Source: NIOZ-UU13 sp048635425 (GTDB taxonomy: Bacteria > Planctomycetota > Phycisphaerae > Sedimentisphaerales > Anaerobacaceae). Taken from it: DNA of 64,000 bases. Position numbers and translations under genes: made by a program. The notes under the pieces were generated by a model that ran no database searches, was not told the origin of the DNA, and worked only from the letters and a program-made list of their open reading frames with translations. The first letter of the stretch is position 1. Each line of letters opens with the position of its first letter. Shown piece after piece: positions 1 through 8,653 of the stretch. The stretch is taken from assembly GCA_048635425.1 (NCBI GenBank), contig JAIVYN010000001.1:4279-68278 (forward strand), read 5' to 3'.

Positions 1-1089
1 GGACCTGCCGTACTCGTAGGCCCGTCTTCGCAGCGAATAAAACTGCGAATCTTTCTGAAGTATTTCCACTATTGTTTCAGCTATTTGTTTCGAATCCCCG
101 AATCGTACCAGCTCACCTCGGCCGTCGGCCAGCAGTTCCGTAGCCGCCCAATAGGGGGTGGAGACAACCGCCTTACCTGTGCCGACTGCAAATGATAAGG
201 TGCCGCTGGTCAGTTGTTTTCTGTTGATATATGGCGTAACGTAGAGGTCGGCTGCGCATAAAAAGTTATGAAGCTCCTGGTCACTTACGAACCTGTTGTG
301 AAAGATTACGTTTTCCTGCAGGTTTAAGTCTTTTACCATTTGCTGGAGTCTGAATCTGTATGACTCGCCCTCATGTTTGAGTATGTTCGGATGTGTCATA
401 CCCAGGACGATGTACATAACAGACGGCTCGGCCTCGACTATAGCCGGCATCGCCTTGAGCATTACCTCTATCCCCTTGTTCTTGTTAAGCAGGCCGAATG
501 TCAAAATAGTTTTTCGGTCCTCCATGCCGAATTTGTGCTTGTAGTAGTTGCTGTCAACGAACGGCAAATCCGGTATACCGTGTGCAATCAATTTTATCTT
601 CTTGCTGGGTATATCATAAATGTCCCGCAGCATACTGACGCCGCGTTCGTTCATAGTGATCACTCTATAAGAGGCGTTGCACACCTCCATACACGATTTG
701 TGGTAAGCCGGGTCTGGTTCATCAATGACTGTATGAAGGGTTGTTATTATGGGGGCCTTTAGTCTGTTGAGCAGCAGGCTCAGATATGCCCCGGCTTCAC
801 CGCCGAAAAGACCGAATTCGTGCTGGACTGAGACCACGTCAACGTGGCTGAAATTGATATAATCGGCCGCACAAATATAATCGCTTTTTACATTTTGGCG
901 GATTTCGAACTTAACAGGGTCATCATATTTCTGCTCTCCAGACCGCATTGCGACTACCAGCGGTTCGAATTCACCTTTGGCCGCCGACGCGGTGCTTTTT
1001 ATAAGGTCCGATGTGAAAGTCGCAATTCCGCATTTTCTTGGGGGGTATGAAGAGATAAACACCACTTTTTTTGGTGAACCTTTTGCCAT
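1..1089 (-). CDS. glycosyltransferase family 4 (C-terminus beyond window)
   Basis: Reading the minus strand from ATG at 1089 gives 363 uninterrupted codons that run off the left edge. The N-terminus has SSYPPRKCGIATFT, the donor/acceptor loop typical of GT-B glycosyltransferases of family 4 in this phylum. Further in come QHEFGLFGGEAG, HGIPD, TFGLLNKNKG and the C-terminal Rossmann signature YINRKQLTSGTLSFAVGTGKAVVSTP (split here as YINRKQLTSGTL then SFAVGTGKAVVSTP). It should transfer a sugar from a nucleotide donor during glycan synthesis in the cytoplasm. The exact substrate cannot be read from sequence. It is divergent from the sulfur operon and about 270 bp from it. Confidence 0.85.
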   Translation of the reverse strand, partial: MAKGSPKKVVFISSYPPRKCGIATFTSDLIKSTASAAKGEFEPLVVAMRSGEQKYDDPVKFEIRQNVKSDYICAADYINFSHVDVVSVQHEFGLFGGEAGAYLSLLLNRLKAPIITTLHTVIDEPDPAYHKSCMEVCNASYRVITMNERGVSMLRDIYDIPSKKIKLIAHGIPDLPFVDSNYYKHKFGMEDRKTILTFGLLNKNKGIEVMLKAMPAIVEAEPSVMYIVLGMTHPNILKHEGESYRFRLQQMVKDLNLQENVIFHNRFVSDQELHNFLCAADLYVTPYINRKQLTSGTLSFAVGTGKAVVSTPYWAATELLADGRGELVRFGDSKQIAETIVEILQKDSQFYSLRRRAYEYGRS

Positions 1090-1290
1090 TCTTAAGTACC
1101 CAATTTTAAAATAGCGACAAAGTGAATTACGTTCATTTTAGGAGTAGTTCGTTAAGCTGTCAAGCGAATTGACCCTTGAACCGCATAAAAAAATGTTTTT
1201 TCCGGACGGATGGATTGATTCTGTATCGTCAGGGGTTTAGAATAAAAATTGGTTAATTTTTAAAATTTATGCAAATTTTTTTATTTTCTT

Positions 1291-1342
1291 TTGCACTGGA
1301 AATGGATATAAACGTATATTATTCTACTATTTTAGTAGGAAT
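1291..1342 (+). promoter_or_regulatory. promoter and Rrf2-type operator of the sulfur/Fe-S operon
   Basis: A sigma-70-like promoter TTGCAC (1291-1296), an 18-nt spacer and TATATT (1315-1320) is followed at once by the imperfect inverted repeat ATTCTACTATTTTAGTAGGA (1321-1340, extending to AAT at 1342). The repeat lies where a repressor would block initiation, 15 nt before the start codon of an Rrf2-family regulator. Autoregulation of the operon is inferred from this geometry. Confidence 0.6.
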
Positions 1343-1357
1343 TATAGGAAATCGCTT

Positions 1358-1792
1358 ATGAAGCTATCGACTCGGACCAGATATGGTATAAGGGCCATAT
1401 TAGAATTGGCAATGAGCGGCAATAAAGGCCCTTTGCAGTTGAAAATCATTGCTCAGAGGCAGGATATATCTGTTAAATATCTCGAACAATTGATGGTTGT
1501 TCTCAAGGCAGCGGGATTTGTCAGAAGTATCAGGGGGGCCAAAGGCGGTTATATGCTTGCCAAAGCGCCGAATCAGATTGAGCTTATTGACGTTTTATAT
1601 TGCCTGGAGGGCACCGTAACTACTGTCGAATGTGTTGAAAACAAGGATTACTGTGTTCGGGCCGCTGACTGTGCGGCCAGAGACCTCTGGGTGAAGGTGC
1701 AGAATGCGATTGAAGATGTCCTGAAATCTATGACGCTCCAGGATTTGGTCAACGGGACAAAAGGAGACAAAACGTTAAATTATCAAATATAG
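1358..1792 (+). CDS. Rrf2 family transcriptional regulator (IscR-like)
   Basis: This 144-residue protein has the Rrf2 winged-helix domain: MKLSTRTRYGIRAILELA at the N-terminus, then KYLEQLMVVLKAAGFVRSIRGAKGGY for recognition helix and wing. Three cysteines, C92, C99 and C105, are spaced close to the C-X5-C-X5-C [2Fe-2S] ligand set of IscR, so it could sense Fe-S status. CymR-type members that respond to cysteine synthase share the fold, and cysK follows directly after 21 nt. It heads an eight-gene operon for cysteine, homocysteine and Fe-S cluster synthesis and probably represses it through the repeat at 1321-1342. Assignment to IscR rather than CymR function is inferred from the cysteines and the nifUS genes. 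Confidence 0.88.
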   Translation: MKLSTRTRYGIRAILELAMSGNKGPLQLKIIAQRQDISVKYLEQLMVVLKAAGFVRSIRGAKGGYMLAKAPNQIELIDVLYCLEGTVTTVECVENKDYCVRAADCAARDLWVKVQNAIEDVLKSMTLQDLVNGTKGDKTLNYQI

Positions 1793-1813
1793 AAGGTTGA
1801 AAGGCAAAAATTT

Positions 1814-2734
1814 ATGAACGCGATATTTGAAGATATCACGGCTGTGGTTGGCTTTACACCCTTGGTGCAGCTCAACAAGCTTGGCTCTGGCAAAGCGACT
1901 ATTCTGGCCAAGCTCGAGTCTAAAAATCCCTGTGGAAGTGTGAAAGACAGGATTGCCCTGTCGATGATAAGGTCTGCAGAAGAACAGGGACTGATAACCA
2001 AAGACACGGTCGTTATTGAGCCGACCAGCGGCAACACTGGCATAGGCCTTGCCTTCATCTGTGCAGCAAGAGGCCATCGATTGATATTGATTATGCCGGA
2101 GTCGATGAGCATAGAGAGAAGGAAGATATTAAAGCTGTTCGGCGCCGAGCTCGTACTCACGCCCCCGGAGCTGGGCATGGTCGGTGCGATTGAAAAGGCC
2201 GAAGAGCTTGTTTCCCAGAATCCAAATTCATTTATGCCGCAGCAATTCAAAAACCCTGCAAACCCGCAAATACACAGGGAGACCACCGCAAAGGAGATTT
2301 GGATTGACACTGACGGAAAGGTTGACATTCTTGTCGCTGGAGTCGGTACCGGCGGGACCCTCACCGGCTGTGGCGAGGTTTTGAAGGAGAAAAATAAAGA
2401 CCTGAAAGTCGTGGCGGTGGAGCCGAAAGATTCACCGATACTTTCCGGCGGCAAACCGGGCCCACATAAAATACAGGGTATAGGGGCGGGATTTGTGCCG
2501 GACGTTCTGAACGTTGGCATCATCGATGAGATTATCCAGGTCTCTAATCAAGACGCTATTGAGACAGCACGCCGGCTGGCGCTGAAGGAAGGTATTCTTT
2601 CGGGTATAAGTGGCGGTGCAAATGTGTGGGCTGCGATACAGCTTTCGCAAAGCCGGGAAAATGAAGGTAAAGTCATAGTTACCTTTATCTGCGACACCGG
2701 TGAAAGATATATATCCACCGAAATGTTTGGGTAA
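1814..2734 (+). CDS. cysK: cysteine synthase A (O-acetylserine sulfhydrylase)
   Basis: The 306-residue fold type II PLP enzyme makes cysteine from O-acetylserine and sulfide. The PLP lysine is K44 in NPCGSVKDR. The substrate loop is TSGNTG (71-76) and the phosphate-binding glycine loop is GVGTGGTLTG (176-185). The C-terminal SGGA loop and length match CysK. The serine acetyltransferase that supplies its substrate follows 37 nt downstream, so the two probably form the cysteine synthase complex. Confidence 0.95.
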   Translation: MNAIFEDITAVVGFTPLVQLNKLGSGKATILAKLESKNPCGSVKDRIALSMIRSAEEQGLITKDTVVIEPTSGNTGIGLAFICAARGHRLILIMPESMSIERRKILKLFGAELVLTPPELGMVGAIEKAEELVSQNPNSFMPQQFKNPANPQIHRETTAKEIWIDTDGKVDILVAGVGTGGTLTGCGEVLKEKNKDLKVVAVEPKDSPILSGGKPGPHKIQGIGAGFVPDVLNVGIIDEIIQVSNQDAIETARRLALKEGILSGISGGANVWAAIQLSQSRENEGKVIVTFICDTGERYISTEMFG

Positions 2735-2771
2735 CAGCAGAAAACTTCTGCCCTTGTGAGGGGATACGAAA

Positions 2772-3698
2772 ATGCGAAAAAGAAGGTTGACCGATAAAAA
2801 AATCCAAAATCTGGTTGGTGAAATTGCTCAGACCTATCGGGGTGATTCAGGTATAAATTTCATCGATACTTCTAATCTGCCCGTCAGAGGTGAGATTCTT
2901 CAGATTCTTGATTTGCTCTTTGAAGTGCTTTTTCCGGGTCATACCGGAAAAAGGACAGTTACAAAATCAAATATCAAATTCATTGTCGGCGATATTCTCT
3001 GTCAGATATATACTGAGCTTTCCGGACAGATAGAACGGGCTTATCTATATAAGTGCAAGATAAATAAATGTGAAGGGTGTGACTGCCGAACAATGGCGGA
3101 GAATGTTACCCAGCATTTATTGACTCAGCTGCCGAAGATAAGACAGATGCTGAAGGGTGATGTCGGTGCAGCTTTTGACGGAGACCCGGCTGCAAAGTCT
3201 TACGAGGAGATTGTGATAAGTTATCCTTGTATCACGGCAATTGCGACCTATCGCATTGCCCATGAATTGTATCTCAAACAGGTGCCGTTAGTTCCAAGGA
3301 TAATGAGCGAGTGTGCACATTCCAAAACCGGCATCGATATACATCCCGGAGCAAAAATAGGCAAAAACTTCTTTATCGACCACGGCACAGGTGTTGTAAT
3401 AGGCGAAACTACTATCATAGGCGACAAAGTCAAAATCTATCAGGGCACTACTCTCGGAGCTATGAGTTTTCCAAAAGACGAGAGAGGAAGGATAATAAAG
3501 GGCGGCAAAAGGCATCCGACGATAGAGGACAATGTAACAATTTACGCCGAGGCGACGATATTAGGCGATATAATTATCGGGAAAAATTCAGTGATTGGGG
3601 GCAATGTCTGGATAAAGGAATCGGTACCGGCCGGCGTTACGGTTTCAGTAGCCAATACGGATTTGGTGTACACAAGGCATAAAAAGCAGCAAGTGTGA
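2772..3698 (+). CDS. cysE: serine O-acetyltransferase
   Basis: The 308-residue enzyme acetylates serine with acetyl-CoA, the first step of cysteine synthesis. An alpha-helical N-terminal domain is followed from about residue 188 by a left-handed beta-helix of hexapeptides (DIHPGAKIGKNFFIDHGTG), with the likely catalytic histidine H204 in DHGTG and the acetyl-CoA loop GKRHPTIEDNVTIYAEATILG near 247. Unusually, the N-terminal half carries four close cysteines, C95, C100, C103 and C105 (KCKINKCEGCDC). These could bind a metal or act in redox control. The frame overlaps the next gene by 4 nt if nadA starts at GTG 3695. Confidence 0.93.
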   Translation: MRKRRLTDKKIQNLVGEIAQTYRGDSGINFIDTSNLPVRGEILQILDLLFEVLFPGHTGKRTVTKSNIKFIVGDILCQIYTELSGQIERAYLYKCKINKCEGCDCRTMAENVTQHLLTQLPKIRQMLKGDVGAAFDGDPAAKSYEEIVISYPCITAIATYRIAHELYLKQVPLVPRIMSECAHSKTGIDIHPGAKIGKNFFIDHGTGVVIGETTIIGDKVKIYQGTTLGAMSFPKDERGRIIKGGKRHPTIEDNVTIYAEATILGDIIIGKNSVIGGNVWIKESVPAGVTVSVANTDLVYTRHKKQQV

Positions 3699-4633
3699 AA
3701 CATACGAGATATAAGATGGATGAGCGTTTACTTGGAAAAATAAGAAAGTTAAAGGATGACCGTAAAGCGGTAATACTTGCCCACAACTATCAGCCCGGCG
3801 AGATACAGGACCTTGCTGATTTTACCGGTGATTCTTTGGGTTTGAGTATAAAGGCGGCCGAAACTGATGCTGATGTAATCGTCTTTTGTGGTGTACAATT
3901 TATGGCCGAAACCGCCTCTATTTTGTCACCGGAAAAGACCGTTCTTCTGCCGGACAAATCCGCCGGCTGCCCAATGGCTGATATGATAACTGCAGAACAA
4001 TTACGCCAACTGAAGAAGGAATATCCTGATGCCCTGGTAGTCTGTTATGTGAATAGTTCCGCAGAGGTCAAGGCCGACAGCGATTACTGTTGTACAAGTG
4101 CTAATGCGGTTGAAGTGGTAAACTCTTTGCCGAAGGATAGTCGAATTATCTTTGTGCCGGACCAGCATCTTGGTCGGTTTGCTGCTGAAAGAACCGGCCG
4201 AGACCTTGTGCTCTGGCCCGGTTATTGTCACGTACATGTGGTGATAACCGAGGATGATATTAGGACTGCAAGGGCGAAATACCCGGATGCGATTGTAATG
4301 GCGCACCCGGAATGCACTGAGCCGGTCAAGGAACTATCAGACGAGATGCTTAGCACCAGCCAGATGCTCAAGTTTGCTGCCAGAAGCACAGCGAAACGGT
4401 TTATAATAGCCACCGAGATAGGAATAATTCATACCTTGAAGAAAGAGAATCCTAACGCTCAATTTATCGCAGCCAGCGAAAGGGCTATCTGTCCCAATAT
4501 GAAAAAGATCACCATGGAGAAGATTGTCTGGGCACTTGAAGATATGCAATACAAAATATCTGTACCCAAAGCAATAAGGGAAAAGGCGAAAAAGGCCCTG
4601 GACAAAATGGTGGAGATTCTACCAGCGAGATAA
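3695..4633 (+). CDS. nadA: quinolinate synthase
   Basis: The 312-residue NadA condenses iminoaspartate with dihydroxyacetone phosphate to quinolinate for NAD synthesis, using one [4Fe-4S] cluster. The three cluster cysteines are visible as C92 (GCPMADM), C207 (HPEC) and C266 (CPNMKK). LAHNYQ near residue 28 is the usual N-terminal motif. The start given is GTG at 3695; ATG at 3716 (MDERLLGKIRKL) is an equal candidate. No nadB or nadC is adjacent. Its place between cysteine synthesis and nifUS genes fits its need for an Fe-S cluster. Confidence 0.93.
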   Translation: MKHTRYKMDERLLGKIRKLKDDRKAVILAHNYQPGEIQDLADFTGDSLGLSIKAAETDADVIVFCGVQFMAETASILSPEKTVLLPDKSAGCPMADMITAEQLRQLKKEYPDALVVCYVNSSAEVKADSDYCCTSANAVEVVNSLPKDSRIIFVPDQHLGRFAAERTGRDLVLWPGYCHVHVVITEDDIRTARAKYPDAIVMAHPECTEPVKELSDEMLSTSQMLKFAARSTAKRFIIATEIGIIHTLKKENPNAQFIAASERAICPNMKKITMEKIVWALEDMQYKISVPKAIREKAKKALDKMVEILPAR

Positions 4634-4635
4634 GA

Positions 4636-6438
4636 ATGATAGAGGTTGGAAAAAATTCTGTTGGTCTTGTGCAGACGAAGGTGATACGCGTCGTTGAAGC
4701 CCGGCAGCCCCTGGAGCTGGAGTGCGGCAAGACGTTAGCTCCTATTGATGTGGCCTATGAGACATACGGCGAGCTTAACGAGGCCGGGGATAATGCTGTT
4801 TTGATTTGCCATGCCCTTAGCGGCAACGCTCACGTGGCTGGTGTAAACAATCCTGATGACCGAAAGCCCGGCTGGTGGGATGTTATGGTAGGTCCCGGCA
4901 AGAGAATTGATACGAATAAGTATTTTGTTATCTGCTCGAATTTTCTCGGCGGCTGCGGCGGGACGACGGGGCCGTCTTCGATTAACCCGTCAACAGGCAA
5001 GCCATACGGCCTGGACTTTCCGATTATCACCATAGCTGATATGGTCAAGGTCCAAAAGGTCTTGCTCGGTAAGCTCGGCATAAAAGAGCTCTTGGCGGTG
5101 ATTGGCGGTTCGATAGGGGGGATGCAGGTCTTGCAGTGGGCGATTGAGTATCCTGACTTTGTCAAAGCTGCCATACCGGCTGCCACAACCACGCACCTCG
5201 GAGCTCAATCGATTGCGTTTGATGCGGTGGGCCGAAACGCCATACTGGCAGACCCAAATTTTGAAGGCGGGCAATACACCGACGAAAAAGGCCCGGACAG
5301 AGGTCTGGCAATTGCCAGGATGATTGGGCACATAACGTATCTGTCAGAACAGGGTATGCGCGAAAAGTTTGGACGAAAGTTGCGAAATGCTGACAGCTAC
5401 AGGTACGATTTCAACTCTGAATTTGCCGTTGAGACATACCTGGACTATCAGGGCCAAAGCTTTGTGGAGAGATTCGACTCCAATAGTTATCTTTATATAA
5501 CCAGAGCTGCGGATTATTTCGACCTGGAAAAAGATTACGGGTCTCTAAAGAATGCCTTTGCAAATACCAAATGCAGATTCCTGGTAATTAGCTTTGCAAG
5601 CGATTGGCTCTTCACGCCCGCTCAATCCAGAGCAATAGTCAATGCGCTCGTTGCTAATGACAAAGACGTTAGTTATTGCGATATTGCCTCGCCATACGGC
5701 CACGATGCATTTTTATTGGAACCGGAAATACTTGGCTCTTTTATTTCCGGCTTTTTAGATGCTACGCATCAGCCGGGGGAGAAAAAAGACCATAAGAACA
5801 AAATAGGACATGACCATAAGCAAATACACGATTTCGGACAAGCTAACCGAATCCGAGTTGACTATGATGTGATTGAATCACTGATAGAGCCAAACAGTAC
5901 AGTTCTGGACATCGGCTGCGGCGACGGGGAGCTATTGGCAAATCTTATAGCCGACAAGAACATAACAGGTAAAGGTATCGAGCTTGACCAGGACCTTGTC
6001 CTAACTTGTGTAAATAGGGGACTGTCGATTATACAGCACGATATAGAACATGGGTTAGAAAACTACGCTGACAAAAGCTATGATTATGTAATACTGTCGC
6101 AAACGGTGCAAACGGTGAAGAATCCTGAAGGTGTATTTGCCGAATTGCTGCGGGTGGCTCAGAAGGTGATTGTGAGCTTTCCCAACTTTGCTCATTGGCG
6201 GTGCAGAGCACAGTTGTTTTTTGGGGGAAATGCCCCTGTAACCAAGCAACTGCCCTTTGAGTGGCACAACTCTCCGAATATACATTGTCTGTCACTAAAG
6301 GATTTCGAACGATTCTGCAAAAGACTGAGCGTTAAGGTAGAAAAAAAGATTCCGTTGATTAAGACTCGTCTTAGCCCGGTAAGATTCGCACCAAATCTGT
6401 TTGCCGAGCAGGTAATCTACGTCACAGGTGGAGAATGA
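4636..6438 (+). CDS. metX: homoserine O-acetyltransferase fused to MetW
   Basis: A single 600-residue frame holds two usually separate proteins. Residues 1-375 are MetX, an alpha/beta hydrolase that acylates homoserine: nucleophile S159 in IGGSIGGMQ, acid D323 in FASDWLFTP and H356 in SPYGHDAFL. A His/Lys-rich linker (about 380-402) leads to MetW, about 405-600, a SAM-methyltransferase-like fold with VLDIGCGDGELL (423-434). MetW is normally encoded next to metX and is needed for MetX activity in some bacteria, so the fusion would fix the pair at 1:1. The start ATG is 2 nt after nadA. No frameshift or stop is seen at the join. Confidence 0.93.
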   Translation: MIEVGKNSVGLVQTKVIRVVEARQPLELECGKTLAPIDVAYETYGELNEAGDNAVLICHALSGNAHVAGVNNPDDRKPGWWDVMVGPGKRIDTNKYFVICSNFLGGCGGTTGPSSINPSTGKPYGLDFPIITIADMVKVQKVLLGKLGIKELLAVIGGSIGGMQVLQWAIEYPDFVKAAIPAATTTHLGAQSIAFDAVGRNAILADPNFEGGQYTDEKGPDRGLAIARMIGHITYLSEQGMREKFGRKLRNADSYRYDFNSEFAVETYLDYQGQSFVERFDSNSYLYITRAADYFDLEKDYGSLKNAFANTKCRFLVISFASDWLFTPAQSRAIVNALVANDKDVSYCDIASPYGHDAFLLEPEILGSFISGFLDATHQPGEKKDHKNKIGHDHKQIHDFGQANRIRVDYDVIESLIEPNSTVLDIGCGDGELLANLIADKNITGKGIELDQDLVLTCVNRGLSIIQHDIEHGLENYADKSYDYVILSQTVQTVKNPEGVFAELLRVAQKVIVSFPNFAHWRCRAQLFFGGNAPVTKQLPFEWHNSPNIHCLSLKDFERFCKRLSVKVEKKIPLIKTRLSPVRFAPNLFAEQVIYVTGGE

Positions 6439-6441
6439 ACA

Positions 6442-7731
6442 ATGGACAAAAGTGTGAAATATCATTTGGAGACGTTGGCCTTGCACGCCGGCCACCAGGT
6501 CGATTCGGACACGCTCAGTCGTGCCGTGCCTGTTTATCAAACTACCAGCTTTCTTTTCAGGGATACGGAGCACGCCGGAAATCTGTTTGCGCTGAAGGAG
6601 TTCGGCAATATCTATACTCGCCTGATGAATCCGACGACCGATGTGTTAGAGAAACGATTAGCAGCACTGGAAGGCGGAGTCGGCGGGCTTGCATTAAGTT
6701 CAGGACAATCCGCAATCTACGTGAGTATCTTCAACATTTGTGGTGCCCGAGGTCATATTGTAGCATCGAATTCGCTCTATGGCGGCACGGTGACATTGTT
6801 TAGCCAGACCTTTAAAAAGCTGGGGATTGAAGTTACTTTTGTTGACCCGAAAGACCCGGAGAATTTTGCCAAAGCAATCAAAGATAATACCCGGCTGATT
6901 TATATAGAAACGTTAGGCAATCCCAAAAACGACATCCTCCAATACGAGAAGATTGCCGAGGTCGCTCACAAAAACGGTATGCCGGTGATTTGTGACAGCA
7001 CCGTCACCACACCTATACTGTTCAGGCCGATTGAATATGGTATCGACATCGTCGTTCATAGCTGCACCAAGTTCATCGGCGGGCACGGCACAAGTATCGG
7101 CGGTGCCATCGTCGATTCCGGCAAGTTCGACTGGACAAACGGCAGGTATCCTGAGCTGACTGAGCCGGACCCAAGTTATCACGGTGTAAAATACGTCGAG
7201 TCATTTGGCGAATTGGCCTACATTATCAAGGCAAGAACTCAATTCCTGCGGGATATGGGTAGCTGTATGTCGCCGTTCAATGCGTTTCTTTTTTTGCAGG
7301 GGTTGGAAACGCTGCATCTGCGGATGGCAAGACATTCTGAAAATGCACTGTCACTAGCACAGTGGCTCGAAAAACAGAATACGGTCACTTGGGTAAATTA
7401 TCCGGGATTAAAATCTCATCCGGATTATGAATTGGCCAAAAAATATCTGCCCAATGGTCAGGGTGCAATACTTGGTTTCGGAATCAAGGGCGGCAAAGAA
7501 GCTGGTATTAAGTTTATTAACAGTGTAAAATTAGCCAGCCACCTTGCCAATATTGGTGACAGCAAAACTTTGGTGATACACCCGGCCAGTACAACACATC
7601 AGCAGCTTAGTGAAGCCGATCAGCTTGCGGCCGGTGTAACAGCCGATTATATTCGAGTATCTGTCGGCACTGAGCACATTGATGACATAATAGCCGATTT
7701 CGAGCAGGCTCTAAAGGCAAGTCAGATGTAA
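6442..7731 (+). CDS. metY: O-acetylhomoserine sulfhydrylase (MetY family)
   Basis: The 429-residue Cys/Met-metabolism PLP enzyme makes homocysteine from O-acetylhomoserine and sulfide. The N-terminal ETLALHAG, the YTRLMNPT substrate loop and PLP lysine K210 in VVHSCTKFIGGHG are clear. It follows the MetX-MetW fusion by 3 nt, which supplies its acylated substrate. Close relatives with cystathionine gamma-synthase or lyase activity exist, but the length and HGTSIGGAIVD segment favour MetY. Confidence 0.92.
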   Translation: MDKSVKYHLETLALHAGHQVDSDTLSRAVPVYQTTSFLFRDTEHAGNLFALKEFGNIYTRLMNPTTDVLEKRLAALEGGVGGLALSSGQSAIYVSIFNICGARGHIVASNSLYGGTVTLFSQTFKKLGIEVTFVDPKDPENFAKAIKDNTRLIYIETLGNPKNDILQYEKIAEVAHKNGMPVICDSTVTTPILFRPIEYGIDIVVHSCTKFIGGHGTSIGGAIVDSGKFDWTNGRYPELTEPDPSYHGVKYVESFGELAYIIKARTQFLRDMGSCMSPFNAFLFLQGLETLHLRMARHSENALSLAQWLEKQNTVTWVNYPGLKSHPDYELAKKYLPNGQGAILGFGIKGGKEAGIKFINSVKLASHLANIGDSKTLVIHPASTTHQQLSEADQLAAGVTADYIRVSVGTEHIDDIIADFEQALKASQM

Positions 7732-7768
7732 GAATAGTAGATGGCGGATTTGTACGGAGTATGAGACT

Positions 7769-8650
7769 ATGTGGGAGTACACGGATAAATTAAAAGACCA
7801 TTTTTTTAATCCACGCAACGTCGGCGAAATAGAGAACCCGGACGGCGTCGGGGAGGTCGGCTCCTTAGCCTGTGGCGATGCCCTGAAGCTGATGTTCAAA
7901 CTCGATGCCAATGGCAGAATCATCGATGCGAAGTTCAAGACCTTTGGCTGTGCAAGTGCAATCGCAACATCATCGGTACTGACCGAAATGATAAAAGGTT
8001 TGACTCTGGACGAGGCTACGAAAGTAACCAACAAAGATATCGCCGAATATCTGGGTGGTCTGCCCGAACAAAAGATGCACTGCTCGGTTATGGGCAGAGA
8101 AGCCCTTGAGGCGGCAATTGAAAACTACCAAAGCGGCGGAAAGGAAAAACATGAGCTTGAAGGTAATGTTATCTGCACCTGTTTTGGCGTAACCGACAAG
8201 GAAATCGAAAGAGTAATACGTGAGAACAATCTAACGATGGTTGAAGAGGTTACGAATTACTGCAAGGCGGGCGGCGGCTGCGGAGGGTGCCAGGGCGAAA
8301 TTGAAAAAATGATAGAAAAGATACAGCCGGATGAAATAAAACAGGCCCCTATAACAGTAGCTCGACGAGCAGGCAAACTTACCAATATTCAAAAGATTCA
8401 GTTAATCCAGCAGACAATAAATGAGCAAATCAGGCCGGCCCTGCGGGCGCACGGTGGAAATATCGAGCTAATAGATGTTGAAGGAAATAAGGTTGTCGTC
8501 GCATTCAGGGGAATGTGCGCACAGTGCAGACTGGCCGAGCTTACGATGAAGGATGTCGTCGAAGCCAAACTAAAAGAATTCGTTTCCGAGCAGCTTTTTG
8601 TCGAAGAAGACAAAGAATCTGCAAAGCAGCCGCACAATCACAGGGAATAA
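7769..8650 (+). CDS. nifU: Fe-S cluster scaffold NifU, three-domain form
   Basis: The 293-residue protein has all three NifU modules. The IscU-like scaffold (1-125) has C35, C61 and C105. The central BFD-like [2Fe-2S] domain has C136, C138, C171 and C174. The C-terminal NifU/Nfu domain (205-280) has CxxC at C250 and C253 (GMCAQCR). It assembles clusters using sulfur from NifS, encoded 3 nt downstream. No nitrogenase gene is in the window, so a general or housekeeping NIF-type role is inferred. Confidence 0.94.
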   Translation: MWEYTDKLKDHFFNPRNVGEIENPDGVGEVGSLACGDALKLMFKLDANGRIIDAKFKTFGCASAIATSSVLTEMIKGLTLDEATKVTNKDIAEYLGGLPEQKMHCSVMGREALEAAIENYQSGGKEKHELEGNVICTCFGVTDKEIERVIRENNLTMVEEVTNYCKAGGGCGGCQGEIEKMIEKIQPDEIKQAPITVARRAGKLTNIQKIQLIQQTINEQIRPALRAHGGNIELIDVEGNKVVVAFRGMCAQCRLAELTMKDVVEAKLKEFVSEQLFVEEDKESAKQPHNHRE

Positions 8651-8653
8651 GTA

